43,544 nucleotides of DNA. Source: UBA2030 sp049969475. Its GTDB lineage: Bacteria > Bacteroidota > Bacteroidia > Bacteroidales > TTA-H9. The translations under genes and the position numbers were made by a program. The stretch lies in the NCBI GenBank assembly GCA_049969475.1, contig JBMFOU010000027.1, positions 1-43,544 of the forward strand. Direction: 5' to 3'. The notes below the pieces were generated by a model. It searched no databases. It saw only the letters and a list, made by a program, of their open reading frames with translations, and was not told where the DNA came from. Every line of letters starts with the position of its first letter. The first letter of the stretch is position 1. Of this stretch, positions 7,004 to 15,773 are shown one piece after another.

Positions 7004-9037
7004 ATGAAAAAGAAAACCACCCCGGAGTCTCAGACTTCTAAATATTCTTCCACCAAAACCAACCAGACCACAAAACCTTCAAATTCACCTGCGCATAAAT
7101 GGATTTACATAGCGCTGGCGCTTTACTGCATAATTTTATACATCAATACCATTCCTAACGATTTTTCATTGGATGATGAATTGGTAACCTGGAATAATCC
7201 TCTGGTTTCGCAGGGGATTAAAGCAATACCCAGGATTTTTACCAGTCCCTATGTGGAAGTCAGCGGTAATGCGGGTACCCTACTATTCGGGTACCGCCCC
7301 ATGGCCAAAGCCACCTTTGCCATCGAACACAGTCTCACGGGCGGCAATCCTCATGTAAGTCATTTCATCAATCTCCTGCTATATATCGCCACGGCTCTTC
7401 TCCTTTACCGCATACTGGCCCGTATGTTTCAAAACCTGCATTATGCCTTTCCTCTGGTTGCCACGCTTATTTTTGTAGCCCATCCTACCCATACCGAGGT
7501 GGTAGCCAGTCTCAAGAACCGGGAGGAACTTATGGCTCTATTGGGTGCCTTGGGAGGCCTGTGGTATTTCTTAAAATATGCCGAAACGAACCAAGCTCGC
7601 CACATTGGGTATGCCTTGCTGAGCTTCTTCCTTGGATACTTATCCAAATCTTCGGTAATGCCTTTCCTGGCCTTGTATCCGCTCACCCTGTGGATGTTTA
7701 CATCCATGGAAAAACGAAAAATCATCCTGCTTGCTGTGCTTTCACTGGGGGTTCTGCTTATTGCTCAGTTGGGGCCCGCCATTTTTCTGCCGGACACCAT
7801 ACGCCCCAATGCTATGATTGAAAATCCTCTTTTCTTCGAAAAAAATATATTACGCAGGGCTGCCACCGGATTTACAGGTCTTTTGCATTACCTTAAGCTG
7901 ATGATCTGGCCCCATCCTCTTCTCTTCTACTACGGTTACGACACTTTTCCGGTTACCGGTTGGGGAAACCTCAGGGCCATTCTTTCACTTTTACTTCATG
8001 CCACCCTCTTTGTTCTTGCATTGCTGAACTTCAAGAAGCGTCCCCTGCTGGCCTACGGCATCCTGTTTTACCTGATAGGAATTGCCATGTACAGCAATGT
8101 ACTGGTTCCGGTAGTAGGCATTGTGGGTGACCGCTTCACTTACCTGGCCTCCATTGGGTTTGCAATTACAGCAGCCTGGCTAATTTTTTCTTTGATACGC
8201 ATCAAACCCGAAGCATTAAAACCTCATTCCAGATTCCCCGGAAAAATTATCCTACCCCTTTTGATTCTGTTGGTGCCCTATACTCTTCAGTCCTTTAGCC
8301 GCAACCAGGATTGGAAAAACCTTGAAACCCTGTACAAGGCCGATATTGACTACCTGCCACGCTCTGTCAAAGCCAATACCCAATACGCAGGTAACCTCCT
8401 TTACAACACTTACCAGGCCATGCAGGCCGCCAATCGTCCGCCCAAAAAAGAAATCATCGATGAGATGATCAGACATTATGAATTATCGCTAAAAATTTTG
8501 CCCACTTACTATGATGCCCTCACCGGACTGGGTACCGTTTATTCCACCCTTTTGGGTGAGCACCGCAAGGCCATTCCTTACTTCGAAGCAGCCCTTAAAT
8601 CCGATTCGCTCAACGTAGCCGGGTATATCAACCTGGCTTTTGTCTGGCGTCAGTTGGGCGATAATAAAATGGCCAAGTATTTCTACAGCAAAGTCCTGCA
8701 AAGAGATTCTACCAAGGTTAAAGCTTACTTCAAACTGGCAGAAATCTATTTTGAAGAAGGAAACAAGGAAGAGGCTATTCGGCTCAACCTGCTGGCTACC
8801 CGATTCGATCCTTACACCGATGTTCCCTACCTAAACATAGGCAATTACCATTTGCTGAGCAAAGACACCCTGACAGCCGTTGAATGGTATGAAAAAGCAG
8901 CCGAGAAACAGCCCAACCATGAATTAAGCATGAAGCTTTACATGCACTATACTCGAAAAGGTGATGCGGCAAAAGCTGCGTATTACAAAAAAATGGCGGA
9001 GGAGACCCGAAACGTAGTAACTGTACCTGCCCGATAA
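7004..9037 (+). CDS. Multi-spanning membrane protein with TPR tail, TMTC/GT-C-like
   Basis: A 677-residue protein with a polar N-terminal tail of about 30 residues, about ten membrane helices between 33 and 430, and C-terminal TPR repeats from about 470. The loop after the first helix carries NDFSLDDELVTWNN (Asp57, Asp58), and a later loop has HPTHTEVVASLKNREEL. This arrangement matches the TMTC / PMT-like GT-C family, which transfers sugars from lipid carriers to proteins on the outer face of the inner membrane. TPR units include LTGLGTVYSTLLGEHRKAI and YFKLAEIYFEEGNKEEAI. It lies between rsmA and a CPBP protease in the same direction. Glycosyltransferase activity is inferred from fold and motif only. 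Confidence 0.75.
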   Translation: MKKKTTPESQTSKYSSTKTNQTTKPSNSPAHKWIYIALALYCIILYINTIPNDFSLDDELVTWNNPLVSQGIKAIPRIFTSPYVEVSGNAGTLLFGYRPMAKATFAIEHSLTGGNPHVSHFINLLLYIATALLLYRILARMFQNLHYAFPLVATLIFVAHPTHTEVVASLKNREELMALLGALGGLWYFLKYAETNQARHIGYALLSFFLGYLSKSSVMPFLALYPLTLWMFTSMEKRKIILLAVLSLGVLLIAQLGPAIFLPDTIRPNAMIENPLFFEKNILRRAATGFTGLLHYLKLMIWPHPLLFYYGYDTFPVTGWGNLRAILSLLLHATLFVLALLNFKKRPLLAYGILFYLIGIAMYSNVLVPVVGIVGDRFTYLASIGFAITAAWLIFSLIRIKPEALKPHSRFPGKIILPLLILLVPYTLQSFSRNQDWKNLETLYKADIDYLPRSVKANTQYAGNLLYNTYQAMQAANRPPKKEIIDEMIRHYELSLKILPTYYDALTGLGTVYSTLLGEHRKAIPYFEAALKSDSLNVAGYINLAFVWRQLGDNKMAKYFYSKVLQRDSTKVKAYFKLAEIYFEEGNKEEAIRLNLLATRFDPYTDVPYLNIGNYHLLSKDTLTAVEWYEKAAEKQPNHELSMKLYMHYTRKGDAAKAAYYKKMAEETRNVVTVPAR

Positions 9038-9048
9038 ACCTATCCCCC

Positions 9049-9981
9049 ATGCTCAGACCTGATTTTTCGCACTTGAAGCCTGGTAATCTTCTCTTTATTC
9101 TTTTACTCTTATTTGTAGGCTGTCTTATTTTTTCATCCCTACTTTCGATGGGCGTGGCTTATCTGTTTTACGGAAAAGAAGCCCTTCAGGCCGTCTCAGC
9201 ATTAAATCCCGGTGATAAAAGTTTTGCAGGTGTCCTGCGACTCATGCAGGCATTGAATCATATGGGTTCATTCCTGCTCACCTCCGTTTTATTTATTGCT
9301 TTTGCAGAAAGACCTGATGATAAAAAGAGGCTTAGGGGCGATATTCCAGGCGGAAAGCAACTCTGGCTTTGTATTCTCCTGGTTTTTGTCTCTGCTCCCT
9401 GGATTGCCTATGTTTACGAATGGAACAGGCATTTACCATTCCCTTTATTCCATAAAATGGGTCAATTTATTGCCAATTACGAAAAAAACACGGAGAAGTT
9501 AATCAATGCCCTGTTAGCTGATAAATCCACATCGGGTTTATTGGCCAACCTTTTCGTTATGGCCTTTTTGCCAGCTCTCGGTGAAGAACTTCTCTTTAGA
9601 GGTATTTTACAACGACACTTACAACGATGGTGGGGAAACATACACCTCGCTATATTAGTCACTGCCTTTATTTTCAGCATTCTTCACCTATCCTTCTCTG
9701 GCTTTTTCCCGCGTTGGTTGCTGGGAATTATTCTGGGATATCTTTTCTACTTTTCAGGAAATATCTGGCTACCTATTACTGCACATTTTATAAATAATAG
9801 TATTGCTGTACTGGCAGGCTTTCTTTATCATAATAATCTATCCGATACCCCGTTCGAAGATTTCGGATATACCAGCAACCTTTGGATAAACCTGGTCAGC
9901 CTGGGTCTTACTGTGGTAATTCTCAGCTGGTTTGCATTGAACCATAACCCTCGCAGAGAGCAAAACTTACTTAAGCCTTAA
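9049..9981 (+). CDS. CPBP-family intramembrane metalloprotease (CAAX protease / Abi)
   Basis: A 310-residue polytopic membrane protein. The CPBP signature is complete: Glu179-Glu180 and Arg184 in GEELLFRGI, His213 in SILHLSFSGFFPRWLLG, and the final motif ITAHFINN at 243-250. The family contains the Rce1-type prenyl-protein proteases; in bacteria substrates are mostly unknown. The gene starts 11 bases after the TPR membrane protein and is probably co-transcribed with it. Confidence 0.88.
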   Translation: MLRPDFSHLKPGNLLFILLLLFVGCLIFSSLLSMGVAYLFYGKEALQAVSALNPGDKSFAGVLRLMQALNHMGSFLLTSVLFIAFAERPDDKKRLRGDIPGGKQLWLCILLVFVSAPWIAYVYEWNRHLPFPLFHKMGQFIANYEKNTEKLINALLADKSTSGLLANLFVMAFLPALGEELLFRGILQRHLQRWWGNIHLAILVTAFIFSILHLSFSGFFPRWLLGIILGYLFYFSGNIWLPITAHFINNSIAVLAGFLYHNNLSDTPFEDFGYTSNLWINLVSLGLTVVILSWFALNHNPRREQNLLKP

Positions 9982-10014
9982 TACAGTTTTCATAGAACCC
10001 TAAAGTGATGAATC

Positions 10015-10046
10015 TTTGAACCAGCGCTTTGGGTATCCTACTTTTG
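10015..10046 (+). promoter_or_regulatory. Strong promoter with no protein gene downstream
   Basis: TTTG (10015-10018), a 20-base spacer and TACTTTTG (10039-10046) together match both parts of the Bacteroidota vegetative promoter. No open frame follows on the plus strand before 10378. Confidence 0.55.
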
Positions 10047-10347
10047 ACGGGAGGTCACAAAATAACCTTGACTTAAAGGAAATCACAAAAGGATAGGATT
10101 TTCAAGCTATTCAAAGATCTTTAAGGAAACACCCAATTTTTAACTCAATTCATCCTGAAGCTTTCAATAAAGCTTGCCTCACTATTTGTATTTGCTAAGA
10201 ACCCAAGGGTAGATCAGTGAGAGGCAACTAACGGGCGATTAGGCCCCTGAGGCATTAACAAGCTAATGCTATTCGTTTTAGGTAAATTACATAACCACCC
10301 TTACCATGCCCCATAAAAAAACAAAAACCCGGGCGAAGTGCCCGGGC
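10047..10347 (+). ncRNA. Candidate structured non-coding RNA
   Basis: This gene-free stretch lies behind the promoter at 10015-10046 and contains several inverted repeats: CTTAAAG (10072-10078) / CTTTAAG (10119-10125), the tight hairpin AAGCTTT-CAAT-AAAGCTT (10158-10175), and immediately after it GCCTCACT (10176-10183) / AGTGA-GA-GGC (10216-10225). The CCCGGGC hairpin at 10328-10346 could end it. It does not look like tmRNA or RNase P RNA. Random AT-rich sequence can give short inverted repeats, so this is a candidate only. Confidence 0.3.
10323..10347 (-). terminator. Rho-independent terminator of the exb operon
   Basis: CCCGGGC (10328-10334) and GCCCGGG (10340-10346) form a perfect seven-pair stem with a five-base loop. 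Read on the minus strand it is followed by TTTTT, 32 bases after the stop of the last exbD. Confidence 0.85.
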
Positions 10348-10378
10348 ATTTGTGGTATTTGGGATTAACCGAAAAGAT

Positions 10379-10846
10379 TCATCGGTTGGTAACAGAACCC
10401 TTACGGGTGGAATAGTTGATTTTGAAAGCACCTACCTGTCGTAATTCCTGCTTGATGTCGGTAACGATACCCATACGGGTTTCCTCATCCACTTTCAGCG
10501 AGGTGGTAAGCAACGGGCGGTCCACTTCGTCGCGTGCTTCACGTTCACGGGTAATAAACTCACGGATATCCTTCACAGTAGCAAAGGCGTTATTGAGCTG
10601 GATACGGCTTTCAGTACCATACTTCTTGTCGATGGGTTGCCCTACGTAAATAAAGCTAACCAGGGATTTACGTTCCAGTTTGGCCACTTCTGAAGCTACT
10701 GGTACTTTTATTTTCACCAGCAAAGAGCTTTCCCTGATGGTTGTGATAACCATGAAGAAGAAGAGGAACATGAAAATGATATCCGACATACTACCGGTGT
10801 TGATTCCCGGCACTGCCCTTTTCCCTTTTTTCGCAAATCTGGCCAT
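10379..10846 (-). CDS. exbD: Biopolymer transport protein ExbD/TolR, second copy
   Basis: A 155-residue protein with the ExbD layout: a short cytoplasmic tail (MARFAKKGKRAVPGINTGSM), one membrane helix (DIIFMFLFFFMVITTI, with the functional Asp of the family at its start) and a periplasmic domain. With ExbB it harvests the proton-motive force to drive TonB-dependent import. The ATG at 10846 is chosen over an upstream in-frame Met: it sits one base after the stop of the preceding exbD and right behind GGAGGAGG. Bacteroidota often carry two different ExbD proteins in tandem, as here. Confidence 0.88.
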   Translation of the reverse strand: MARFAKKGKRAVPGINTGSMSDIIFMFLFFFMVITTIRESSLLVKIKVPVASEVAKLERKSLVSFIYVGQPIDKKYGTESRIQLNNAFATVKDIREFITREREARDEVDRPLLTTSLKVDEETRMGIVTDIKQELRQVGAFKINYSTRKGSVTNR

Positions 10847-10847
10847 A

Positions 10848-11423
10848 TTACTTTCCTCCTCCAACATTTTCAGGTTCAGCTTCTGAGATGGCAACAGGAA
10901 TAGCTTTTTGAATTGCGTTGATTTGTTCTTCGTTAGTTAGCTGGGAGAATTTTCTTCCAAAGCGTTGCTGCGAGAGCTCATCACGCAATTCATTGATGGC
11001 AGCGGTCAGCTCGTTTTGCACGGCCACATACATCCGATAAGAGGTACCCCTGTCGTTTTTAAGAGAAATAACTCCCTTGGAAACCTTCACTTCACCCAGT
11101 CCCGGAATGTTTTCAACCTTTTTCTCGGGCAAATCCTCACGATCGTAGGGGTTAGCCAGAAATTCTTTGGCTGCAACCCTTAACTGAGTGATATCCATGG
11201 GTCTCCCCTGTACGAGCAGGCCATCGTATTTGTTAACCAGTACGTTGAAGACGTTACGTTTCTTAACGTCAACATTTTCCTGGTTAGGATCCGGCGGCGG
11301 TGGCAGCTTCCTGATGATACCCATGTCCGTGTCGATAGATGAAGTCAACAGGAAGAAGGTAAGCAGCAGGAAGGATATGTCGGCCATCGAACCGGTATTT
11401 AACTGCGGTATTTCGCGTGCCAT
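10848..11423 (-). CDS. exbD: Biopolymer transport protein ExbD/TolR, first copy
   Basis: A 191-residue ExbD. The N-terminus MAREIPQLNTGSMADISFLL contains the membrane-entry Asp, followed by a helix FLLLTFFLLTSSI and a Pro-rich stretch KLPPPPDP that crosses into the periplasm. The periplasmic domain is longer than in the second copy and ends in a helical, Gln/Glu-rich tail. It belongs to an operon in the order exbB, small membrane protein, exbD, exbD. It probably forms the ExbB/ExbD motor with the neighbours, perhaps as a heterodimer with the other ExbD. Confidence 0.88.
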   Translation of the reverse strand: MAREIPQLNTGSMADISFLLLTFFLLTSSIDTDMGIIRKLPPPPDPNQENVDVKKRNVFNVLVNKYDGLLVQGRPMDITQLRVAAKEFLANPYDREDLPEKKVENIPGLGEVKVSKGVISLKNDRGTSYRMYVAVQNELTAAINELRDELSQQRFGRKFSQLTNEEQINAIQKAIPVAISEAEPENVGGGK

Positions 11424-11444
11424 AAGCGTTTTTAATTAAAGGGT

Positions 11445-11771
11445 TTACTTAAACCACTTGGAAACTTCCGTATAGATAGCGGCCAGGAAAATACCGGCAA
11501 ACAGCAGGTAAGTGGCCAGGAGTCCTCCCCCTATGAGTTTCGACTGGATGGGGGAGATATTGTATTTTTCATAGAGTAGGCCTTGTTCAGCCGGTGATAA
11601 TACCACGGCTACCACAACGATAGCGATCAGCACCAGAGCTGATAACAATCCTCCCTTGGCTCTTTGAAAGTTGGTAATCATTTGAAAGAGCGGGAAGAGC
11701 ACCATTGCGGCAATGGCCACTGCAACAAGGGCATAGGTTATATAGAGTCCAATATTAATTAGCTGATCCAT
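11445..11771 (-). CDS. Small membrane protein of the exb operon
   Basis: A 108-residue protein with about three hydrophobic helices (YITYALVAVAIAAMVLFPLF near 8-27, LLSALVLIAIVVVAVVL near 40-56, GGGLLATYLLFAGIFLAAIY near 80-99). The ATG at 11771 is preferred to a TTG nine bases upstream that abuts the exbB stop. A protein of this size and topology between exbB and exbD is common in Bacteroidota Ton operons but has no assigned function. It may be a structural partner of the motor. Confidence 0.75.
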   Translation of the reverse strand: MDQLINIGLYITYALVAVAIAAMVLFPLFQMITNFQRAKGGLLSALVLIAIVVVAVVLSPAEQGLLYEKYNISPIQSKLIGGGLLATYLLFAGIFLAAIYTEVSKWFK

Positions 11772-11780
11772 GATAACCAA

Positions 11781-12578
11781 TTATTTGGAGTTTTTGTATT
11801 TTACGAGAATGTCGAGGAAGGAGATGGTAGCATCTTCCATTTCATTAACAATCGATTCTACTTTGGTAAGCAGGTAATTGTAGAAAACCTGGAGGATAAT
11901 AGCGACGATAAGACCGAACACGGTGGTAAGCAAAGCTACTTTCATACCACCAGCTACAACGGTCGGTGAGATATCGCCGGCAGCCTCAATAGCGTCGAAA
12001 GCCTGCACCATACCTACTACCGTTCCCAAGAACCCCAGCATGGGAGCCAATGCAATGAAAAGGGTGATCCATGAAAGGTTATTTTCCAGGCGGGCGGTCA
12101 ACACACTGCCATAAGAAACCAACGATTTTTCAACCACATCCATTCCTTCTTTAAAGCGGTCAAGCCCCTGGAAGAATACACCGGCAACAGGACCCCGGGT
12201 ATTTTTGCATACTTCCTTGGCTGCATCCACTCCCTGAGTTTCGAGGGCTGATTCAATTTTGTTGAGCAGCTTACGGGTATCGGTACTAGATAAATTCAGG
12301 TAAATGATTCTTTCAATAACCAGCGCAAGACCGATGATCAAAACTAACAGAATGGGAGTCATCCAGCCAGCACCCCCCTGAATAAACTTTTCTTTTAGAA
12401 TTTGATGAAAGGTCTGATTCTCAGGTGCGGCTGTAGTGGCAGGTGCAGCTGCAGTTTGAGCCGCAGCACTGTCTACCTGAGTGGTAGCTGCCTGGGTAGT
12501 ATCCTGTGCAACAACGGTATTTACCATACCGAACGACAGCATTCCTGCAATCGATAATAAGGCAATCAGCTTTTTCAT
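11781..12578 (-). CDS. exbB: MotA/TolQ/ExbB proton channel protein
   Basis: A 265-residue ExbB-type protein with a cleavable N-terminal signal (KKLIALLSIAGMLSFGMVN, then VVAQ), an Ala/Thr/Gln-rich linker, and three membrane helices around ILLVLIIGLALVIERIIYL, WITLFIALAPMLGFLGTVVG and VALLTTVFGLIVAIILQVF. The GFLGTVVGM motif is the family hallmark. The frame is open further upstream through the tRNA-Ser gene, but that extension is an artefact; the ATG at 12578 gives a proper signal peptide. It is first in the exb operon and lies 63 bases behind the tRNA. Confidence 0.92.
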   Translation of the reverse strand: MKKLIALLSIAGMLSFGMVNTVVAQDTTQAATTQVDSAAAQTAAAPATTAAPENQTFHQILKEKFIQGGAGWMTPILLVLIIGLALVIERIIYLNLSSTDTRKLLNKIESALETQGVDAAKEVCKNTRGPVAGVFFQGLDRFKEGMDVVEKSLVSYGSVLTARLENNLSWITLFIALAPMLGFLGTVVGMVQAFDAIEAAGDISPTVVAGGMKVALLTTVFGLIVAIILQVFYNYLLTKVESIVNEMEDATISFLDILVKYKNSK

Positions 12579-12641
12579 AAGGCGACGAATTGGGTTTTTA
12601 AAATGACTAATTAGGTTTGTTTTCGTTTTAAGGGTTTTAGG

Positions 12642-12729
12642 CGGAGAGAAAGGGATTCGAACCCTTGATACGCTTTTGGCGTATACACACTTTCCAGGCG
12701 TGCGCCTTCGACCACTCGGCCATCTCTCC
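12642..12729 (-). tRNA. tRNA-Ser (anticodon GGA)
   Basis: On the minus strand GGAGAGA (from 12729) pairs with TCTCTCC ending at 12643, with discriminator G at 12642. The anticodon loop is CTGGAAA, giving anticodon GGA for serine codons UCC/UCU. A long variable arm (TATACGC/GCGTAT) and the T-loop GGTTCGAATCC are present, as expected for a class II tRNA-Ser of 88 bases. The CCA end is not encoded. Confidence 0.95.
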
Positions 12730-12880
12730 TGTTTCAACGTATGAAAGAACGTTTTATTTTGCTCTAACTTTTCAGGGCGCTAATTTACAAACATTCACAA
12801 AATCTCAAACCTGATATTTCTGTATTTTTGGGTTTACATTTGAACAATTTTTATAAAAATTTTAAAACCAGATATTTATA

Positions 12881-13921
12881 TTAATCCAATTCAACACTCA
12901 TTTCTCCTCTTAAAGGCCGGGTAAGCAGGTTTGCAAGCTCCTCGCCCTGATATCCCTCGCCTAGCAGAAACATCATCTTAGCCAAGGCAGCCTCTGTAGT
13001 GATATCGGCTCCGCTTATTACGCCAATTTCCCCTAATCTTAGACTCGTCTGATACAACCCTTGCTCTACCGCTCCCGATTTGCATTGGGTTACATTATAA
13101 ACAATGATACCCTGGGCAATGGCTCCTGCCAGAGCATTAAGGAAAGCCTGGTTAGTCGGGGCATTGCCTGAGCCAAACGTCTCGAGTATCACACCCTTGA
13201 GCCCGGGAATGGCAAACACAGCCTCCACCATTGCAGGCTGTATACCTGGAAATAACTTCAAAATCATGACCCCTGTTTCGAGATTATCATGCACCTTCAG
13301 ACGCCGAAAGTTGGGCTTTAAAATGTAGTTTCGATTGAACCGAATGTGAATACCAATTTCGGCAAGGGGTGGATAATTGCCGGAGAAAAAGGCATCGAAA
13401 TGTTCGGCATTGAATTTGGTGGTACGATTGCCCCGTAGTAATTTGTTTTCGAAACAGATAGCCACTTCGGGCACTATAGGTGTATCATCCTCGTAAGCCG
13501 TAGCTATCTCAATCGAAGTGATAAAATTTTCCCTTCCATCGCTGCGAATCATGCCCAGAGGTAGTTGCGAACCTGTGAGAATAACTGGTTTATTTAGGTT
13601 TTCAAGCATGAAACTGAGTACCGAAGCAGTGTATGCCATGGTATCAGTGCCGTGCAGTACCACAAAACCATCATATTTTTCGTAATTATCACGGATTACC
13701 CCGGCCAGGCGAATCCAGAAATCAGGATTCATATCGGAGGAGTCGATGAGTGGCGAAAAAGAATAGTTATCTATTTTGCATTTGAGGCTCTCCAACACAG
13801 GCAGATGCTTGTACAGATGGTCGAAATCGAAAGGTTCGAGGGCACCGGTTTCGGCATTGCGAATCATCCCTATGGTTCCCCCGGTATAAATGACAAGTAC
13901 GGATCGATTTTCGCTTATCAT
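12881..13921 (-). CDS. ansA: Type I L-asparaginase
   Basis: A 346-residue cytoplasmic asparaginase that hydrolyses L-asparagine to aspartate and ammonia. The two catalytic-threonine motifs are present: YTGGTIGM (Thr13 or Thr16 region) and VVLHGTDTMAYTAS (Thr92-Asp93), followed by KPVILTGSQLPLG. Length matches the type I family, and there is no signal peptide, which excludes the periplasmic type II enzyme. The gene begins six bases after tatD and is transcribed with it from the promoter at 14703-14733. Confidence 0.93.
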   Translation of the reverse strand: MISENRSVLVIYTGGTIGMIRNAETGALEPFDFDHLYKHLPVLESLKCKIDNYSFSPLIDSSDMNPDFWIRLAGVIRDNYEKYDGFVVLHGTDTMAYTASVLSFMLENLNKPVILTGSQLPLGMIRSDGRENFITSIEIATAYEDDTPIVPEVAICFENKLLRGNRTTKFNAEHFDAFFSGNYPPLAEIGIHIRFNRNYILKPNFRRLKVHDNLETGVMILKLFPGIQPAMVEAVFAIPGLKGVILETFGSGNAPTNQAFLNALAGAIAQGIIVYNVTQCKSGAVEQGLYQTSLRLGEIGVISGADITTEAALAKMMFLLGEGYQGEELANLLTRPLRGEMSVELD

Positions 13922-13927
13922 AAGTTT

Positions 13928-14698
13928 TTAGGCAAGTTTAAACAATCGTTGAGCATTTTGCGTGGTAATCTGAGCGGCTTCGCCTGGGCTAACCTGCCAA
14001 ATTTCGGCTAATTGCTGAATGACGTGTATAAGCCAGGCAGGTTCGTTACGTTTTCCCCTATGCGGAACAGGCGGCAGATAGGGAGCATCCGTCTCAACGA
14101 GCACTCGTTCCCGGGGCACTTGTTTTAGGATTTCGGGCAGGTTCGATTTGCGATAAGTAAGCGGACCTCCGATACCCAAATAAAAATTCATTTCTAATGC
14201 GCGTCGGGCTTCTTCGGCCGTTCCACTAAAACAATGAAACACGCCATAAAGGTTGGCTATTCTCTGTTGATCAAGGAGTTGCAAAATGTGCCCCATGGAG
14301 TTTCGTGAGTGTATCACCAGGGGAACTCCCAGCTGGGCTGCCCACTGCGCCTGTGTGATGAATACCTCATTTTGTTGCTCGACGTAAGTAGTATCCCAGT
14401 ACAAATCTATTCCCACCTCTCCTATGGCAATAAATCTATCCCGGCCCAAATATTCTTCTACAATATTTAATTCTTCTTTGAAGTCTTCTTTTACGCTGGT
14501 GGGGTGCAATCCCATCATGGGTATCAGGCGGTCACCCGATTTACCGCACACTTCGAGCATGCGCTCGTGGGTGCGGCTATCAATGGCGGGACATAGCATT
14601 AATCTTACACCTGCCTCATTGGCCCGGGCCAGTACCTCCTGCCTATCGTCATCAAATTCCTCTAAGTATAGATGGCTATGTGTGTCGATAATTTCCAT
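13928..14698 (-). CDS. tatD: TatD-family metal-dependent DNase
   Basis: A 256-residue TIM-barrel hydrolase of the TatD/YcfH family. Metal ligands are all seen: His7 and His9 in DTHSHL, Glu94 in IGEVGID, His130 in VIHSRN, His155 in GVFHCFSG and Asp204 in VETDAPYL. Family members act as 3'-5' exonucleases on DNA or RNA and are involved in repair and turnover. It is the first gene of a tatD-ansA operon and is divergent from the GT9 gene. The start codon follows the -7 element by only four bases. Confidence 0.93.
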   Translation of the reverse strand: MEIIDTHSHLYLEEFDDDRQEVLARANEAGVRLMLCPAIDSRTHERMLEVCGKSGDRLIPMMGLHPTSVKEDFKEELNIVEEYLGRDRFIAIGEVGIDLYWDTTYVEQQNEVFITQAQWAAQLGVPLVIHSRNSMGHILQLLDQQRIANLYGVFHCFSGTAEEARRALEMNFYLGIGGPLTYRKSNLPEILKQVPRERVLVETDAPYLPPVPHRGKRNEPAWLIHVIQQLAEIWQVSPGEAAQITTQNAQRLFKLA

Positions 14699-14702
14699 GC
14701 GG

Positions 14703-14733
14703 CAAAGTTACGATTCCCTCCCTTGCCCCCCAA
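14703..14733 (-). promoter_or_regulatory. Promoter of tatD-ansA with a possible leaderless start
   Basis: On the minus strand TTGG (14733-14730), a 19-base spacer and TAACTTTG (14710-14703) match the Bacteroidota promoter. CCGC and then ATG follow directly, so the transcript probably has almost no 5' leader. Confidence 0.65.
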
Positions 14734-14760
14734 TTTTCCGCTACGTAGGGAAGCTTCCCT

Positions 14761-14768
14761 TATTTTTG
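14761..14768 (+). promoter_or_regulatory. -7 promoter element of the GT9 gene
   Basis: TATTTTTG followed by C matches TAnnTTTG, 12 bases before the ATG at 14781, and is divergent from the tatD promoter. Confidence 0.55.
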
Positions 14769-14780
14769 CGAAAAAAACAG

Positions 14781-15773
14781 ATGAAAATCCTGCTGCTGCG
14801 CTTCAGTTCCATTGGTGATATCGTTTTAACTACCCCCGTCATCCGCTGTGTAGGCCAACAATTACCCGCCACCGAGGTACATTTTCTCACCCGCAGCAGC
14901 TATGCCCCTCTGTTGGCCCATAATCCTCACATCCAAAAACTCTGGCTCTTCGATAAAGATATCTCAGAGGTGCTGAAAGGCCTCCGTCGCGAAAATTTCG
15001 ATTTCATTGCCGACCTCCATTGCAACTGGCGTAGTAAAAGGTTGCGTTGGGCTCTTCGGCGTCCCTCCGCAGGCTTCCCTAAACTGAATGTTCGCAAATG
15101 GCTGCTGGTCAATACTAAAATCAACCTAATGCCACCTCTTCATGTAGTTGACCGATATTTTAAGGCAGTAGCCCGGCTGGGCGTAGTTAACGATGGAAAA
15201 GGACTAGAAATTTTCATTCCTGAAAATGAAAAGTTGGATCTAAATCAACTTCCTGAAACCTTTCATGCAGGTTTCATAGCCCTAGCCATCGGAGCTCGCC
15301 ATTTTACCAAACAAATACCAGAATCATTGGCCATTCAATTGATCCGACAACTCCCCCTGCCGGTCCTTTTGCTCGGAGGAGCGGAAGACTACGCCAAAGC
15401 CGAAAATATTGTTCAACAAGTTGGCTCGCGCGTTTTCAATGCCTGTGGGAAACTATCACTCCTGCAATCGGCCGATGCCTTGCAAAAGTCAGAACTTGTG
15501 ATTACTGGCGACACAGGTCTGATGCACCTGGCAGCTGCGCTCCGTAAAAAAACCATTACCCTTTGGGGTAATACCGTACCAGCCTTTGGTATGAGTGCCT
15601 ACCAACCCGGAACAGAATACCACCTACTAAATGCCGAAGTTGAAGGCCTTTCGTGCCGCCCTTGCAGCAAACTCGGCCATCCACGCTGCCCCAGAGGACA
15701 TTTCAAATGTATGGAAGACCAGAATGTGAATCACATTGCCCAAAAAGCTAGTGAGTGGCTCAATGCAAAATGA
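14781..15773 (+). CDS. Glycosyltransferase family 9 protein (heptosyltransferase-like)
   Basis: A 330-residue GT9 enzyme, normally a lipopolysaccharide core heptosyl- or related transferase acting at the inner face of the inner membrane. The N-terminus MKILLLRFSSIGDIVLTTPV is the typical opening with the GD motif, and the C-terminal domain has ITGDTGLMHLAAALRKKTI, the nucleotide-sugar site. The tail carries a Cys cluster (CRPCSKLGHPRCPRGHFKCM) typical of the family. The frame is open to 14424, but that part overlaps tatD and the promoter, so the ATG at 14781 is the real start. Confidence 0.9.
   Translation: MKILLLRFSSIGDIVLTTPVIRCVGQQLPATEVHFLTRSSYAPLLAHNPHIQKLWLFDKDISEVLKGLRRENFDFIADLHCNWRSKRLRWALRRPSAGFPKLNVRKWLLVNTKINLMPPLHVVDRYFKAVARLGVVNDGKGLEIFIPENEKLDLNQLPETFHAGFIALAIGARHFTKQIPESLAIQLIRQLPLPVLLLGGAEDYAKAENIVQQVGSRVFNACGKLSLLQSADALQKSELVITGDTGLMHLAAALRKKTITLWGNTVPAFGMSAYQPGTEYHLLNAEVEGLSCRPCSKLGHPRCPRGHFKCMEDQNVNHIAQKASEWLNAK

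Noticed and set aside
12579..12737. N-terminal extension of exbB through the tRNA-Ser gene
   Set aside because: The sequence is a complete tRNA with intact stems; the ATG at 12578 gives a proper signal peptide.
14424..14780. Long N-terminal extension of the GT9 protein
   Set aside because: It overlaps tatD on the other strand and both divergent promoters; the GT9 family start is at 14781.
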